Shown one piece after another: positions 27,221 through 35,357 of a stretch of 46,104 nucleotides of DNA (the first letter of the stretch is position 1; every line of letters starts with the position of its first letter). Both the position numbers and the translations under genes were made by a program. The notes beneath the pieces were generated by a model. It was not told the DNA's origin. It was given only the letters and a program-made list of their open reading frames with translations, and ran no database searches. Source of the DNA: CAVEFW01 sp964579575 (lineage in GTDB: Bacteria; Actinomycetota; Coriobacteriia; Coriobacteriales; Eggerthellaceae); NCBI GenBank assembly GCA_964579575.1, contig CAZOGL010000010.1, positions 1 to 46,104 on the forward strand. Direction: 5' to 3'.

Positions 27221-28135
27221 CTATTTCGTGGAGAACACGTAGTCGGTGAGACCCATGGTGAGGCGATCGCCCTCGATTAGGGCAACGGGTTGGTGAATCG
27301 TCTCGCCGTTGACTTGCGTACCGTTTTTGGACCCAAGGTCTCTGACGTACCACGCGTTGCCGCGACGGTAAAACTCAGCATGTCTGCGGCTTGCGTTGAT
27401 GTCGGGGATGATGATGTCGCTCTCGTTGGCGCGTCCCGCGACCAGGGGGCTTGCCTGCAAGAGGTGGGTACGGTTGTTGGTGATGTCGTCAAGGCGTGCC
27501 GTGGTGAGTCGGGGCTCATCATCAAGGGCAATCGTCTTGGGTGGGACAGGGGGAACGTCGAGTCCAGATACGACGGAGTTGGCGGCAGGGGCCACGGTTT
27601 GCGGTGCGAAGGGATCGAGAGTGTCCTCGTCGCCGGAGGCGCCAAAAGAGATTTCGTCATAGGTGGGTTCGTCGTAGGGGGACGTGGGACGACCCTTCGC
27701 GACTTGCGCGGGGCTGGCAATGCCATAGCGCTCCATCTCCTCTTGGCGGAGCTGTTTGATGATGGTGGAAGCGACGACTTCGGCTATGACGTCGAATCGT
27801 CCGCGTTTGAGGTTGCTGTCGACAATGAAGCGTACGAGGGGTTGGCCGTCCATGTACAGGCCTTCCCGGGTTGCCGCCGCCTTGAGGCAGGTCTCAATTT
27901 CTCCCGAGAGTGTCGGATAGAAGCTGAAAAGGTTTTGGTCGTCGCTGCCGTTGACCAAGACGGTATAAAGGGTTGGCGCGTACTCCTTGCCGACGCCAAC
28001 CATCTTGTTGCGCATCATTTGACGTTCGCATCTTTTCGAGATCTGAACAGGGGAGATGGGGGAGTGGGACAGGCTTCCTGCCGCACCTTCGACCGCGTCT
28101 TCCATCTTGTTCTCGAAACGAGACAGGAAACCCAT
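27221..28135 (-). CDS. fhaA: FhaA-type protein, DUF3662 plus FHA
   Basis: This 304-aa cytosolic protein heads the operon. Residues 1-120 form the DUF3662 (FhaA N-terminal) domain (GFLSRFENKMEDAVEGAAG, then RNKMVGVGKEYAPTLYTV). A linker of about 100 residues precedes a C-terminal FHA domain (about 225-304) with PLVAGRANESDIII, SRRHAEF and DLGSKNGTQVNG. In mycobacteria FhaA binds phosphorylated MviN/MurJ and CwlM and regulates peptidoglycan precursor supply. The ATG follows AAAAGGAGC. The promoter must lie in the 317-bp divergent region before the HAD gene; no clear -35/-10 pair stands out. Confidence 0.95.
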   Translation of the reverse strand: MGFLSRFENKMEDAVEGAAGSLSHSPISPVQISKRCERQMMRNKMVGVGKEYAPTLYTVLVNGSDDQNLFSFYPTLSGEIETCLKAAATREGLYMDGQPLVRFIVDSNLKRGRFDVIAEVVASTIIKQLRQEEMERYGIASPAQVAKGRPTSPYDEPTYDEISFGASGDEDTLDPFAPQTVAPAANSVVSGLDVPPVPPKTIALDDEPRLTTARLDDITNNRTHLLQASPLVAGRANESDIIIPDINASRRHAEFYRRGNAWYVRDLGSKNGTQVNGETIHQPVALIEGDRLTMGLTDYVFSTK

Positions 28136-28300
28136 GGATGCTCCTTTTCAGCTACGTTTGCGCTGCGCTCGGTTGGGCGCTGGGGTGTTTCTCATCCGGT
28201 CCAAAATCTCGCTTTTGGACACGAGACTTTAACTAATACATTCTCGCACAAAGCCCCCTGTCGTGCCATAGGTGCACATAATTGACACGCTGCGCGAGGG

Positions 28301-28372
28301 GTTCGTGGAGGTTTGTGGGGCTCGTGAGATTCGTGGGGCTCGTGGGGTTTGGTGGGTTCGAGGGTTTCGTGG
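28301..28372. repeat. 9-bp minisatellite in the fhaA / HAD intergenic region
   Basis: Eight consecutive 9-bp units of the form g-g/t-tTCGTGG can be lined up from 28301, with one to four differences each. The array fills the middle of the 317-bp region between divergent genes. In one minus-strand frame it reads Pro-His-Glu repeats, but there is no RBS and the frame runs antisense through the HAD gene, so I take it as non-coding. The rest of the region (28136-28300, 28373-28452) shows only weak promoter-like sequence. Confidence 0.7.
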
Positions 28373-28452
28373 GGAACTCCGTGCGCACCGTTTGAGGGGC
28401 GACGTGGTAGTCTTTCGCTTGCGACTATTTGAGATGGAAGAGAGGGTTGACT

Positions 28453-29118
28453 ATGGATGACAGGGGCTACAAGGCGGTATTGTTCGACCTCGATGGGACC
28501 CTCATCGACACCTACGAGTTGATTCTTAGTTCCATGCGCTATTCCACCCGTACAACCCTGGGTCGGGAATTCTCCGATGAAGAGCTCATGTCTTTGGTGG
28601 GAACCCCTCTCGACGACCAGATGGTCTACTTTGCCGGCGGAGACAAGAGGCTGGGTGTGGAGTTGGCCGCCGTGTATCGAGAGCACAACGAACGCGTGCA
28701 TAATGAGATGGTTCGCGGGTTTTCCGGAGTGCCCGAGATGCTTTCGGCGCTGAAGGAAAAACGCGTTCCTCTAGCCGTGGTGACGAGCAAGCGACATGCT
28801 CTCGCTTTGCGTGGAATTCGCTGTTGCGGGCTTGAGGAATATCTTGACTTTGTGATTGGCCCTGACGACTTTCCTGCCCACAAACCCGATCCCGGTCCTG
28901 TCATGGAGGGGTGTCGACGCTTGGGCCTTGATGCGGATGCGTGCCTATACGTCGGTGACAGTCCTTATGACATCCAAGCGGGCAATGCAGCCGGGTGTGA
29001 CACCGTTGCGGTGTCTTGGGGCGTGTTTTCGCTTGAGGTCCTCAAAAAGGAACATCCAACGTATGTGGTAGACACGCCCTCTGAGCTCGTTGCTTTGACC
29101 TTGGGGTTTGGCAATTAG
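28453..29118 (+). CDS. HAD-family phosphatase (Gph/PpaX-like)
   Basis: This 221-aa hydrolase carries all four HAD motifs: LFDLDGTLIDT with the nucleophile and acid Asp, VVTSKR (motif II), KPDPGPV with the Lys (motif III), and YVGDSPYDIQAG (motif IV). A helical cap of subfamily I lies between motifs I and II. Closest types are phosphoglycolate phosphatase and pyrophosphatase PpaX; the substrate cannot be decided. The start is the ATG at 28453 after AGAGGG. An in-frame ATG eight codons upstream is possible but has no RBS. The gene ends in Phe-Gly-Asn-stop, and this 12-base block is repeated three more times. Confidence 0.9.
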   Translation: MDDRGYKAVLFDLDGTLIDTYELILSSMRYSTRTTLGREFSDEELMSLVGTPLDDQMVYFAGGDKRLGVELAAVYREHNERVHNEMVRGFSGVPEMLSALKEKRVPLAVVTSKRHALALRGIRCCGLEEYLDFVIGPDDFPAHKPDPGPVMEGCRRLGLDADACLYVGDSPYDIQAGNAAGCDTVAVSWGVFSLEVLKKEHPTYVVDTPSELVALTLGFGN

Positions 29119-29154
29119 TTTGGCAATTAGTTTGGCAACTAGCTTGGCAATTGA
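29107..29154 (+). repeat. Four in-frame 12-nt units, each ending in a stop codon
   Basis: The unit ttt ggc aat tag (Phe-Gly-Asn-stop) starts at 29107 inside the HAD gene and recurs at 29119, 29131 (aac tag) and 29143 (ctt ggc aat tga). The reading frame is kept, so four serial stops (TAG, TAG, TAG, TGA) follow at 12-base intervals. Confidence 0.92.
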
Positions 29155-29180
29155 GAAAAGCGTTTTCCGAGTTATCGGTT

Positions 29181-29247
29181 TTATCGATAGCTAGCTGCGG
29201 TCAAATCGGTGGGTATAAACACTGTTCTCCCCGCTTATACTAGCTAG
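29181..29247 (+). promoter_or_regulatory. Palindrome-rich upstream region of the CoA ligase
   Basis: ttatcgatagctagc (29181-29195) joins two short palindromes. tatact (29236-29241) is a good -10 box and runs into tagctagc. The 8-mer atagctag and the 7-mer ttatcga both recur 75-90 bp before the LysR-like gene (30835-30849). This suggests a shared control site, by inference. Confidence 0.4.
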
Positions 29248-29332
29248 CACTAACCCGACAATAACGTTGTATCGACGCGCCCGAGGAAGACGTCTTCGCG
29301 AATCGGGCGGTCAAAGAATGAGAGGAGTTGTG

Positions 29333-30667
29333 ATGGCAAAGAAGGATTTGCCCTATGACGAGAAGTACTACGACCGTGAGATTGAGACCATGCCGCGCGA
29401 GGAACTTGAGAAGCTCCAGCTCGAGTTACTCAAGGACGAGTTGAAGTTCGCATACGAGAACGGCACCTACTACAAGCGCGCTTGGGATGAGGCGGGCGTT
29501 CATCCCGACGACCTCAAGACGCTTGCGGATCTTGCCAAGTTCCCCTTTATCGCCAAGCAAACCGAGCGTGACACCCAAGGCGTTGGCTCCTTCTTCGGCG
29601 AGCTTTGCTGTGTCCCCGAGGATGACGTCGTCTACATGGCTACGTCTTCCGGGTCTACGGGTGTCCCCACGATGAGCCCCTTCAACCAAAAGGACTTCGA
29701 CGACTTCATCCACGCCGAGGCTCGTTTGTTTTGGCAAGCAGGCATGCGCCCCAACGACCGCTACCTGCATGGTATGAACTTTGCCCTCTACGTTGGCGGC
29801 CCTTGTGTTCTCGGTGCCCAAGAGCTTGGTGCTCTCGGTATCTGGGTCGGCGCCGTTCCTTCCGATCGTCTGCTTTGGGCCATGAAGCACTACAAGCCGA
29901 CCTTCATGTGGTCCTCTCCGAGCTATGCTTGGTTGCTTGGCCAAAAGGCCATCGAGAAGGGCTATGACCCCAAGGTCGACTTCGCTAGCCTCAAGACCAT
30001 CATTATCTCCGGTGAGCCCGGCGGCTCTGTCGAGTCCACCCGCCAAGCAATCGAGGATATCTGGGACGCATCCGTTTACGACTTCTTCGGCCTCTCCGAC
30101 ATCTACGGCGCTTGTGCTGGCATGTGTGAGGAGAAGGACGGCCTCCACATGATCGAGGACCAAATTCTCGTCGAGACCGTCGACCCGACCACCGGTGAGG
30201 TCCTCGAGCCCGGCCAGGTCGGCGAGATCACGTACACGACGTTGAAGAAGCATGCGCGCCCGATGATCCGCTTCCGTTCCGGTGACATTGGATACGTCGA
30301 CACGAAGCCTTGCAAATGCGGCCGCACCCATTGCCGCATCCACATCCAGGGCCGCAAGGACGAGATGATGATTGTCAGTGCCGTTAACGTCTTCCCATCC
30401 GACATCGAGTACGTTGTCCGTAACGATCAGGGTCTGTCTGGCGAGTATCGCATTCGTGCCTTCACGGAGAACTACACCACGAAGTACGAGGTTTCCGTCG
30501 AGCGCGTCTTCGGCTCCGACGAGCCCTTCGACGAGATCGCCAAACGCGTTGAGGCGTCTCTCAAGGCCCACTGCGGCGTTCGTCCCTCCAAGGTTTTGGT
30601 GTTCGATACCGACGGATTGGGCGTTTCCGCCGAGCACAAGGCCAAGCGCTTCATCGACGAGCGCTAA
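29333..30667 (+). CDS. Phenylacetate-CoA ligase family enzyme (PaaK-like)
   Basis: This 444-aa AMP-forming ligase would activate an aryl or other carboxylic acid to its CoA thioester with ATP. PaaK-type landmarks are present: the phosphate-binding loop ATSSGSTGVPT, the helical N-terminus YDEKYYDREIETMP, DFFGLSDIYG (adenine/acid pocket), RFRSGDIGY, and the C-terminal lid QGRKDEMMIVSAVNVFPSDIEYV. C-K-C-G-RTHC in the hinge is a zinc-like cluster seen in PaaK relatives. The start ATG follows AGAGGAG. Codons are strongly biased to C/G-ending forms such as gac, gag and aag, suggesting high expression. A strong terminator follows. The neighbour downstream is a LysR-type effector domain with shared upstream motifs. 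The exact acid is unknown; phenylacetate or an indole/aryl acid is only one possibility. Confidence 0.9.
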   Translation: MAKKDLPYDEKYYDREIETMPREELEKLQLELLKDELKFAYENGTYYKRAWDEAGVHPDDLKTLADLAKFPFIAKQTERDTQGVGSFFGELCCVPEDDVVYMATSSGSTGVPTMSPFNQKDFDDFIHAEARLFWQAGMRPNDRYLHGMNFALYVGGPCVLGAQELGALGIWVGAVPSDRLLWAMKHYKPTFMWSSPSYAWLLGQKAIEKGYDPKVDFASLKTIIISGEPGGSVESTRQAIEDIWDASVYDFFGLSDIYGACAGMCEEKDGLHMIEDQILVETVDPTTGEVLEPGQVGEITYTTLKKHARPMIRFRSGDIGYVDTKPCKCGRTHCRIHIQGRKDEMMIVSAVNVFPSDIEYVVRNDQGLSGEYRIRAFTENYTTKYEVSVERVFGSDEPFDEIAKRVEASLKAHCGVRPSKVLVFDTDGLGVSAEHKAKRFIDER

Positions 30668-30692
30668 TACCCGTTTGCTTTGCCAAGTATGC

Positions 30693-30725
30693 GAGGCCCG
30701 TGGCGACACCGCGGGCCTCTTTTTG
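30693..30725 (+). terminator. Rho-independent terminator of the CoA ligase gene
   Basis: gaggcccg (30693-30700) pairs with cgggcctc (30712-30719), followed by a run of Ts. It lies 26 bp after the stop codon. Confidence 0.9.
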
Positions 30726-30924
30726 CTTGTAGGGCTGAGAATCGCCAAGTCTTTTGACCTTTGCACCTCGCGTCGTCACCGTGGACCTTTTCTGCGTGAA
30801 GGCCCAGAACATAACCCAGTATTCAACAAAATCTATAGCTAGTTATCGAAATAATCGTTTACATAAGAGTATGATGGAGCCATCGACGTAAAGGTTGGCT
30901 CGCGCCTGATGAAAGGGGACGGCT

Positions 30925-31575
30925 ATGAAGACGACGTTTGCTGTTTCTGGACAACATTACCTGTTTGACGTGCAGGTTTTCGCACACACGATTTTGGCGA
31001 TGGGGGGAGAAAGCTACCATTATGCGTTGCGAGATCGCACAACGCGCGGCGTCATTGAGGATGTTGCCGCGGGCAAGAGCGAGCTTGGTGTCTTGATGAT
31101 GACCGCTGCTACCCGCCCGGCGCTTGAGGAGGCTCTCGAGGAGCGGGGATTGGTTTTCACGGCGGTTGCCGAAGGTGCGCCGTGTGTTGCCCTTCCGAAC
31201 AGCCATCCGCTTTCCAACGCGAAGCAGCTCTATCTCGATGATCTCTCCGATTGGCCCTACCTGTATTTTGAGCAAGAAGAAGATGCTCCCGCAGCCTTCT
31301 TCGAGGAGTGCTTCGGTGATGTTCCGCGCTCTAAGTCCATCGCGCTGACGGATCGCGCGAGCCTCTCCGAGCTTGCTGCCGCCGTTAATGGATACACGAT
31401 TACGAGCGGCATCCTCGTTGGCATCGCCGATGGCGGTTCTCTGACCACGGTGCCGCTGGAGAGCAATGCGAGGATCACGCTTGGTTATATCGCGAAGAAG
31501 GATGTCGAGATGGATCTTGCTGGTCAACGATTTGTCGACATCCTTGCCAAGCAGCTCGAACGCTATATGCGCTAG
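30925..31575 (+). CDS. LysR-type effector-binding domain without a DNA-binding domain
   Basis: This 216-aa protein aligns by pattern with the LysR substrate-binding domain only. It has KTTFAVSGQHYLF at the start (normally right after the linker helix), VIEDVAAGKSELGVLMM, VALPNSHPLSNAKQLYLDDLSDWPYLYF (typical of subdomain II), SLSELAAAVNGYTITSGI, and a final FVDILAKQLERYM helix. No helix-turn-helix precedes it: the ATG at 30925 follows AAAGGGGA directly, and upstream is the non-coding tail of the CoA ligase unit. It could be a free ligand-binding protein, a modulator that pairs with full LysR proteins, or a remnant. The intact frame, clean RBS and perfect terminator argue against decay. The shared motifs upstream of the ligase suggest that both genes respond to the same signal. 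Confidence 0.85.
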   Translation: MKTTFAVSGQHYLFDVQVFAHTILAMGGESYHYALRDRTTRGVIEDVAAGKSELGVLMMTAATRPALEEALEERGLVFTAVAEGAPCVALPNSHPLSNAKQLYLDDLSDWPYLYFEQEEDAPAAFFEECFGDVPRSKSIALTDRASLSELAAAVNGYTITSGILVGIADGGSLTTVPLESNARITLGYIAKKDVEMDLAGQRFVDILAKQLERYMR

Positions 31576-31595
31576 TCTGTTGCCAAATCCTCAAA

Positions 31596-31618
31596 GGGCG
31601 CTTCGGCGCCCTTTTTTT
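31596..31618. terminator. Bidirectional terminator between converging genes
   Basis: gggcgc-ttcg-gcgccc (31596-31611) is a perfect stem with a tetraloop, preceded by AAA and followed by seven Ts. It serves the LysR-like gene on the plus strand. With its A-run it can also serve the DtxR-type gene on the minus strand. Confidence 0.93.
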
Positions 31619-31678
31619 GCGCAAAAAAGAGACGCCCTAGGTACGGGACGCCTCGCTGCGTTGCCGAACGGAAGCCGG

Positions 31679-32065
31679 TTACTCGAGGATGTCGAGAGAC
31701 TTGATGTAGGCGGTCCACTTTTCAAAGGACTCATCGCTGATGGCGTGCTCCATGAGACATGCCTCCTCTTCGGCCGTTTCTGTAGGGATGCCGAGGACCT
31801 TGTTCAGGAATGTGGTCAGCAGGGTGTGGCGCTCAAGTACGGAGGACCCATATGCAAAGCCGTCCTCGGTCAGAGTGATGTCGCCGTAATAGGGTTGGAC
31901 AACCAAGCCGCGATCCTTCAACAGGGAGATCGCTTTTGAGACGGAGGCCTTTGAGACGCCGAGCTTGTTTGCGATATCGACGGAGCGGACAGGTTTGGAA
32001 GTCGTGCCGCCGAGCATGACGATAGCCTCGAGATAGTCTTCGTGGGACATGGACATTTTTTCCAT
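31679..32065 (-). CDS. DtxR/MntR-family metal-dependent repressor
   Basis: This 128-aa regulator represses metal uptake genes when loaded with Mn2+ or Fe2+. The N-terminal helix-turn-helix (SVDIANKLGVSKASVSKAISLLKDRGLV) and wing are followed by the dimerisation region with likely metal ligands: HEDYLEAI (Asp/Glu), ERHTLL (His), and EEEACLMEH (Glu, Glu, His). These positions resemble MntR. It is short like MntR (about 140 aa) and lacks the SH3-like third domain of DtxR/IdeR. The start ATG (32063-32065) has a GGAGG site. No metal transporter is next to it in this window. Whether it senses Mn or Fe cannot be settled. Confidence 0.9.
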   Translation of the reverse strand: MEKMSMSHEDYLEAIVMLGGTTSKPVRSVDIANKLGVSKASVSKAISLLKDRGLVVQPYYGDITLTEDGFAYGSSVLERHTLLTTFLNKVLGIPTETAEEEACLMEHAISDESFEKWTAYIKSLDILE

Positions 32066-32086
32066 GGGTGCCTCCAATCGCTTGTC

Positions 32087-32296
32087 AGGTGCATGGTAGC
32101 ACAAGGGGGCGAAGGACCGACGTGACGTCAAAAGGCGTCGGNNNNNNNNNNNNNNNNNNNNNNNNNNNNNNNNNNNNNNNNNNNNNNNNNNNNNNNNNNN
32201 NNNNNNNNNNNNNNNNNNNNNNNNNNNNNNNNNNNNNNNNNAGGTGCATGGTAGCACAAGGGGGCGAAGGACCGACGTGACGTCAAAAGGCGTCGG
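32087..32296. other. Scaffold gap flanked by an exact 55-nt duplication
   Basis: 32087-32141 and 32242-32296 are identical over 55 nt and bracket exactly 100 Ns. This is the expected look of two contigs that share a terminal k=55 overlap. The true distance is probably zero and the Ns an assembly default. The remaining region to 32431 holds no gene I can support. It is G-rich and would contain the start region of the repressor's promoter. Confidence 0.85.
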
Positions 32297-32431
32297 TGCT
32301 GAAGCCTGGTCAAAAGGGACGCGTGAGCAAGGTGGCTGGAAGTCAGATGGGGGACTGGAAGCCAAGGAGTCGGGCGCAAGATAGGGGTCAAGGGGCCGGG
32401 CACAAAACCGGGGGCGGGGGGCTAAATCTGA

Positions 32432-33757
32432 CTATTCGAAGCCGAACACCTTGTCGAGAATGGGCGAATACCACGTCTCGGGGGCTTCGATGCTGCCGCT
32501 CTGGATGCTGGCGTTGACGTTTTCCAATCCGTCGCTTGGAGCAAGCTCGAGGCCTTGGACCGTGGCGGTTTGCTCACCAGGTTTGACCCATCCATATTGC
32601 TCGTGGGCGTAGGCGGCCACTCCCTCGTCGGAGGAGAGAGAATCGATGTTGCTTTGAAGCGCGTTGTTACGCTCCTCGACGGCTTGGTACTCGGCTTCAA
32701 GTCGATCATGCTCACGCATGGCTTGATAATAGGATTGGACGGTCGGGAACATAAAGACGCCTGCGCAGATGACAAGGGCAAACGCGGCGGCACCGATCTT
32801 GAGGATCGGGTGGCTCATCTTCTTCGTACGCGGCGCGTGGGCATCATCCTCGATGCCACGATAGGCGCGACGTTGAGTCGACCCAAAATTGCCGTACTCG
32901 TAGGAGGAATTTTGTTGGAGGCGTTGGGCGTAGCGTTGTTGTTGACCCATCTCGCCTTTGTAAACGGCGGCACGCGGACCTGACTCGGCTTCCATGCTCG
33001 ACTCGTCGCCGAACTGGCGATCGAATTGGCGGTCCGCCTTGCTCTTTGTTGCCGATTTCTTGAGCTCGCCGATCTTTGCGAAAAGACCCTTCTTGGGAGC
33101 CTCACTCTCCTCGTTTATCGCCTCCTCGTCAAAGACGGCGGCACGGGGAGAGTCTTGGGCACGTGGACGGTCGCTCCTGGTGGTTGGTGAGCCGGAGAAG
33201 CTGTGGGAGCGCTTCGTCGGGTGGGTGGAGGAGCGACGTCTCGCGGTTGTCTCGGGTTCGAGGTCCGCGGTGTTGAAAGAATAGGCGTTGCTGGGGCGTC
33301 TCGTTGTCGGTCGAGTCGATGGGCCAGGGTTGAATTCCGTAGCGGCACCGGACTTTGCCACGGTATCTTCAAGTTCGGCGTAGGCATCCGACAGCCAACG
33401 TGGCAGAGCGCCTTGGTCTCGAGAGGTGGCGCCGTTGACGCCTTGACCGGAGAGACTGCCGGAGAAGCTACGGGAGCGGTCCGCGCGAGAACGTGCAAAA
33501 CCACTCGTGCGTGTAGCCGGTTGCCAATCCGTAAAGGTGGCGGAGGGGGTATCGAGGTCCAACCAACGAGGACGAGTGCTCTTGGCGTCGGAGGTGTTAC
33601 GCGCGCTAACGCGGGCGCGATGACGGTCGGAGGCGGCCATGGTGCTTGCCAAGCTGTCCGCATAATCCCGGGCACGACGAACTGACGAAGCAGCGCGCGC
33701 CTCGTTGAAGTCGACGATGTTTCCGTTGTGTGCCAAGAAAAATGCCCCTCGACGCAT
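32432..33757 (-). CDS. DivIC/FtsB-like septum protein with long cytoplasmic tail
   Basis: The C-terminal 130 residues of this 441-aa protein are of DivIC/FtsB type. They comprise one membrane helix (about 320-342, KIGAAAFALVICAGVFMF), a coiled coil (EHDRLEAEYQAVEERNNAL), and the conserved AYAHEQYGWVKPGE region. Such proteins bridge early and late divisome parts. The first 315 residues are unusual: Ser/Thr/Arg/Pro-rich, probably disordered, with duplicated motifs RSRSFSGS / RSHSFSGS and PRAAVF / PRAAVY. They offer many possible phosphorylation sites for PknB. The ATG at 33757 lacks an RBS. A TTG seven codons later (33736) has GAGGGG before it and may be the true start. The gene stands alone next to a tRNA. 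Confidence 0.8.
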   Translation of the reverse strand: MRRGAFFLAHNGNIVDFNEARAASSVRRARDYADSLASTMAASDRHRARVSARNTSDAKSTRPRWLDLDTPSATFTDWQPATRTSGFARSRADRSRSFSGSLSGQGVNGATSRDQGALPRWLSDAYAELEDTVAKSGAATEFNPGPSTRPTTRRPSNAYSFNTADLEPETTARRRSSTHPTKRSHSFSGSPTTRSDRPRAQDSPRAAVFDEEAINEESEAPKKGLFAKIGELKKSATKSKADRQFDRQFGDESSMEAESGPRAAVYKGEMGQQQRYAQRLQQNSSYEYGNFGSTQRRAYRGIEDDAHAPRTKKMSHPILKIGAAAFALVICAGVFMFPTVQSYYQAMREHDRLEAEYQAVEERNNALQSNIDSLSSDEGVAAYAHEQYGWVKPGEQTATVQGLELAPSDGLENVNASIQSGSIEAPETWYSPILDKVFGFE

Positions 33758-33878
33758 CGTGTTGTGTTTTTGGTTCGTGTAATGCTAGAGCGAGTTCAGG
33801 ATAACACAGCACGGCTGATATCGGTTCACGTTTTCACGAACCGCAGACATTTGATACCATGTGCTGGCAACCAAAAAC

Positions 33879-33944
<66 letters not shown>

Positions 33945-33961
<17 letters not shown>

Positions 33962-34154
33962 GTCTGGTTGGCTCGGGGGTCGCGTATCGTCCCGTTCCCN
34001 NNNNNNNNNNNNNNNNNNNNNNNNNNNNNNNNNNNNNNNNNNNNNNNNNNNNNNNNNNNNNNNNNNNNNNNNNNNNNNNNNNNNNNNNNNNNNNNNNNNT
34101 CCCACCGCCCCTACCAGTTCGGTTGACTCGGGGCTCGCGTATCGTCCCGTTCCC
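33945..34154. other. Gap with 55-nt near-duplicate of the tRNA 3' end
   Basis: 33945-33999 and 34100-34154 are 55-nt copies that differ at four positions and bracket 100 Ns. Both start with the last 17 bases of tRNA-Leu including CCA. The right copy may be the 3' end of a second tRNA-Leu whose 5' part is in the gap, or the product of joining two strain variants. A second tRNA is not called because only 17 bases of it are visible. Confidence 0.7.
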
Positions 34155-34200
34155 GTCTGGTTTTGCCCGTGGGACAAAACAATTGCTCGAGGGCAAACAG

Positions 34201-34229
34201 TTGTCCTTTTTGCCGTGGTATTCTGTTAT
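34201..34229 (+). promoter_or_regulatory. Promoter-like site for the polyprenyl synthase gene
   Basis: TTGTCC (34201-34206) and TGTTAT (34224-34229) are 17 bp apart and about 47 bp before the ATG. The match is moderate. Confidence 0.45.
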
Positions 34230-34275
34230 CTTCTTCCGCATGTGTTTTTTCTAATCAGACCTAGAGAAGAGTTTC

Positions 34276-35331
34276 ATGAAGACTATTACTGAGGTTATTG
34301 CCTCCGTCGGTGAGGTCCCATCGGACTTCGAGAGCTACCTGAACACGTTCGCCCAACCGGTTGGCGATATCATCAATTCGTATATCGAGGAAGGCAATCA
34401 TCGCGACATTTCCCGCTATCTGTACCAACCGCTTTTGGAGTACAGCCAAAACGGCGGAAAGCGCCACCGTCCGCTCATCTGCTATGCGGCATGCGCTGCC
34501 GTTGGTGGGGACTTGGAGCGTGCGACGAGAGCTGCTGCGGCAATCGAGCATTTCCATACTGCGGCGCTTATCCATGATGACATCGCTGACGATGCGAAGA
34601 CGCGCAGAGGTCTTCCCTGCATGCATCTGTCTTACGGTGAGGGTCTCGCCATCAACGTGGGCGATCTTGCCTTGAGCCTCGTCAACGGCCTTGTCATGAA
34701 TGACCCTTTGCTTGACGACTCCCTTCGTATCCGGATCGTTCGTGAGCTTATCAAAATGACGCAATACACCGTCGAAGGCCAGGCTATGGATATCGGTTGG
34801 GCGCGCGACGGGCGCTTCGATATCACCCCCGAGGATTACCTCTTCATGGCTGTTCGCAAGACGGCCCACTATTCTGGCGGCGTGCCGTTGGCGATTGGTG
34901 CCATCATCGGAGGCGCCGATGACGATACGGTTGAGGGAATGCGCCAGTATGGTCTTGACACGGGACTCGCGTTCCAGATTCAAGACGACCTCTTGAACCT
35001 TATCGGTACCGAGGAGGCTACCCGTAAGGATTTCCGGAGCGATATCACCGAGGGCAAACGCACGCTTATCGTTGTGCACGCCTTGCAAAATTCCACGCCC
35101 TCTTCACGTGCGCGTCTTGTCGAGATCCTCTCTTCCAAGGAGGAGGATCCTGCGATCTTGGCCGAGGCGGTCGAGCTTATGGAGAAGTCTGGCTCCATCG
35201 ATTACGCTCGTGAGTTTGCGTTGGAGTTGACAAGGAAAGCCAAAGAAAACCTCGTAGAGTTTTTGCCGTCCTCCGCGCAGCGCGATATCTTGTTGTCGAT
35301 GGCAGATTGGTTTGTGAGCCGCCTCCAATAG
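34276..35331 (+). CDS. Polyprenyl diphosphate synthase
   Basis: This 351-aa trans-prenyltransferase condenses isopentenyl diphosphate onto allylic diphosphates. The first Asp-rich motif is in AALIHDDIADDAKTRRG and the second in AFQIQDDLLN. GGKRHRPL, KTAHYSG and DITEGKRTLIVV are the other substrate-binding stretches. The product length (geranylgeranyl, hepta- or octaprenyl) cannot be fixed by eye. The residues before the first Asp motif are small or aromatic (FHTAAL), which leaves the pocket ambiguous. In this organism it may supply menaquinone side chains or a lipid carrier. The ATG follows AGAGAAGAG. A CwlM-like gene follows after 26 bp, probably in the same transcript. Confidence 0.93.
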   Translation: MKTITEVIASVGEVPSDFESYLNTFAQPVGDIINSYIEEGNHRDISRYLYQPLLEYSQNGGKRHRPLICYAACAAVGGDLERATRAAAAIEHFHTAALIHDDIADDAKTRRGLPCMHLSYGEGLAINVGDLALSLVNGLVMNDPLLDDSLRIRIVRELIKMTQYTVEGQAMDIGWARDGRFDITPEDYLFMAVRKTAHYSGGVPLAIGAIIGGADDDTVEGMRQYGLDTGLAFQIQDDLLNLIGTEEATRKDFRSDITEGKRTLIVVHALQNSTPSSRARLVEILSSKEEDPAILAEAVELMEKSGSIDYAREFALELTRKAKENLVEFLPSSAQRDILLSMADWFVSRLQ

Positions 35332-35357
35332 GTCGGTATGCGAAAAGGCTGGGTATT

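Noticed and set aside
28192..28701. Pro-His-Glu repeat protein on the minus strand
   Set aside because: The repeat comes from the 9-bp minisatellite, and the rest of the frame is antisense to the HAD motifs. No RBS is present.
29426..30766. 446-codon minus-strand frame opposite the CoA ligase
   Set aside because: It is a shadow of the strongly biased ligase codons. Its composition (Leu, Val, Asp, Gly repeats) is not protein-like and there is no RBS.
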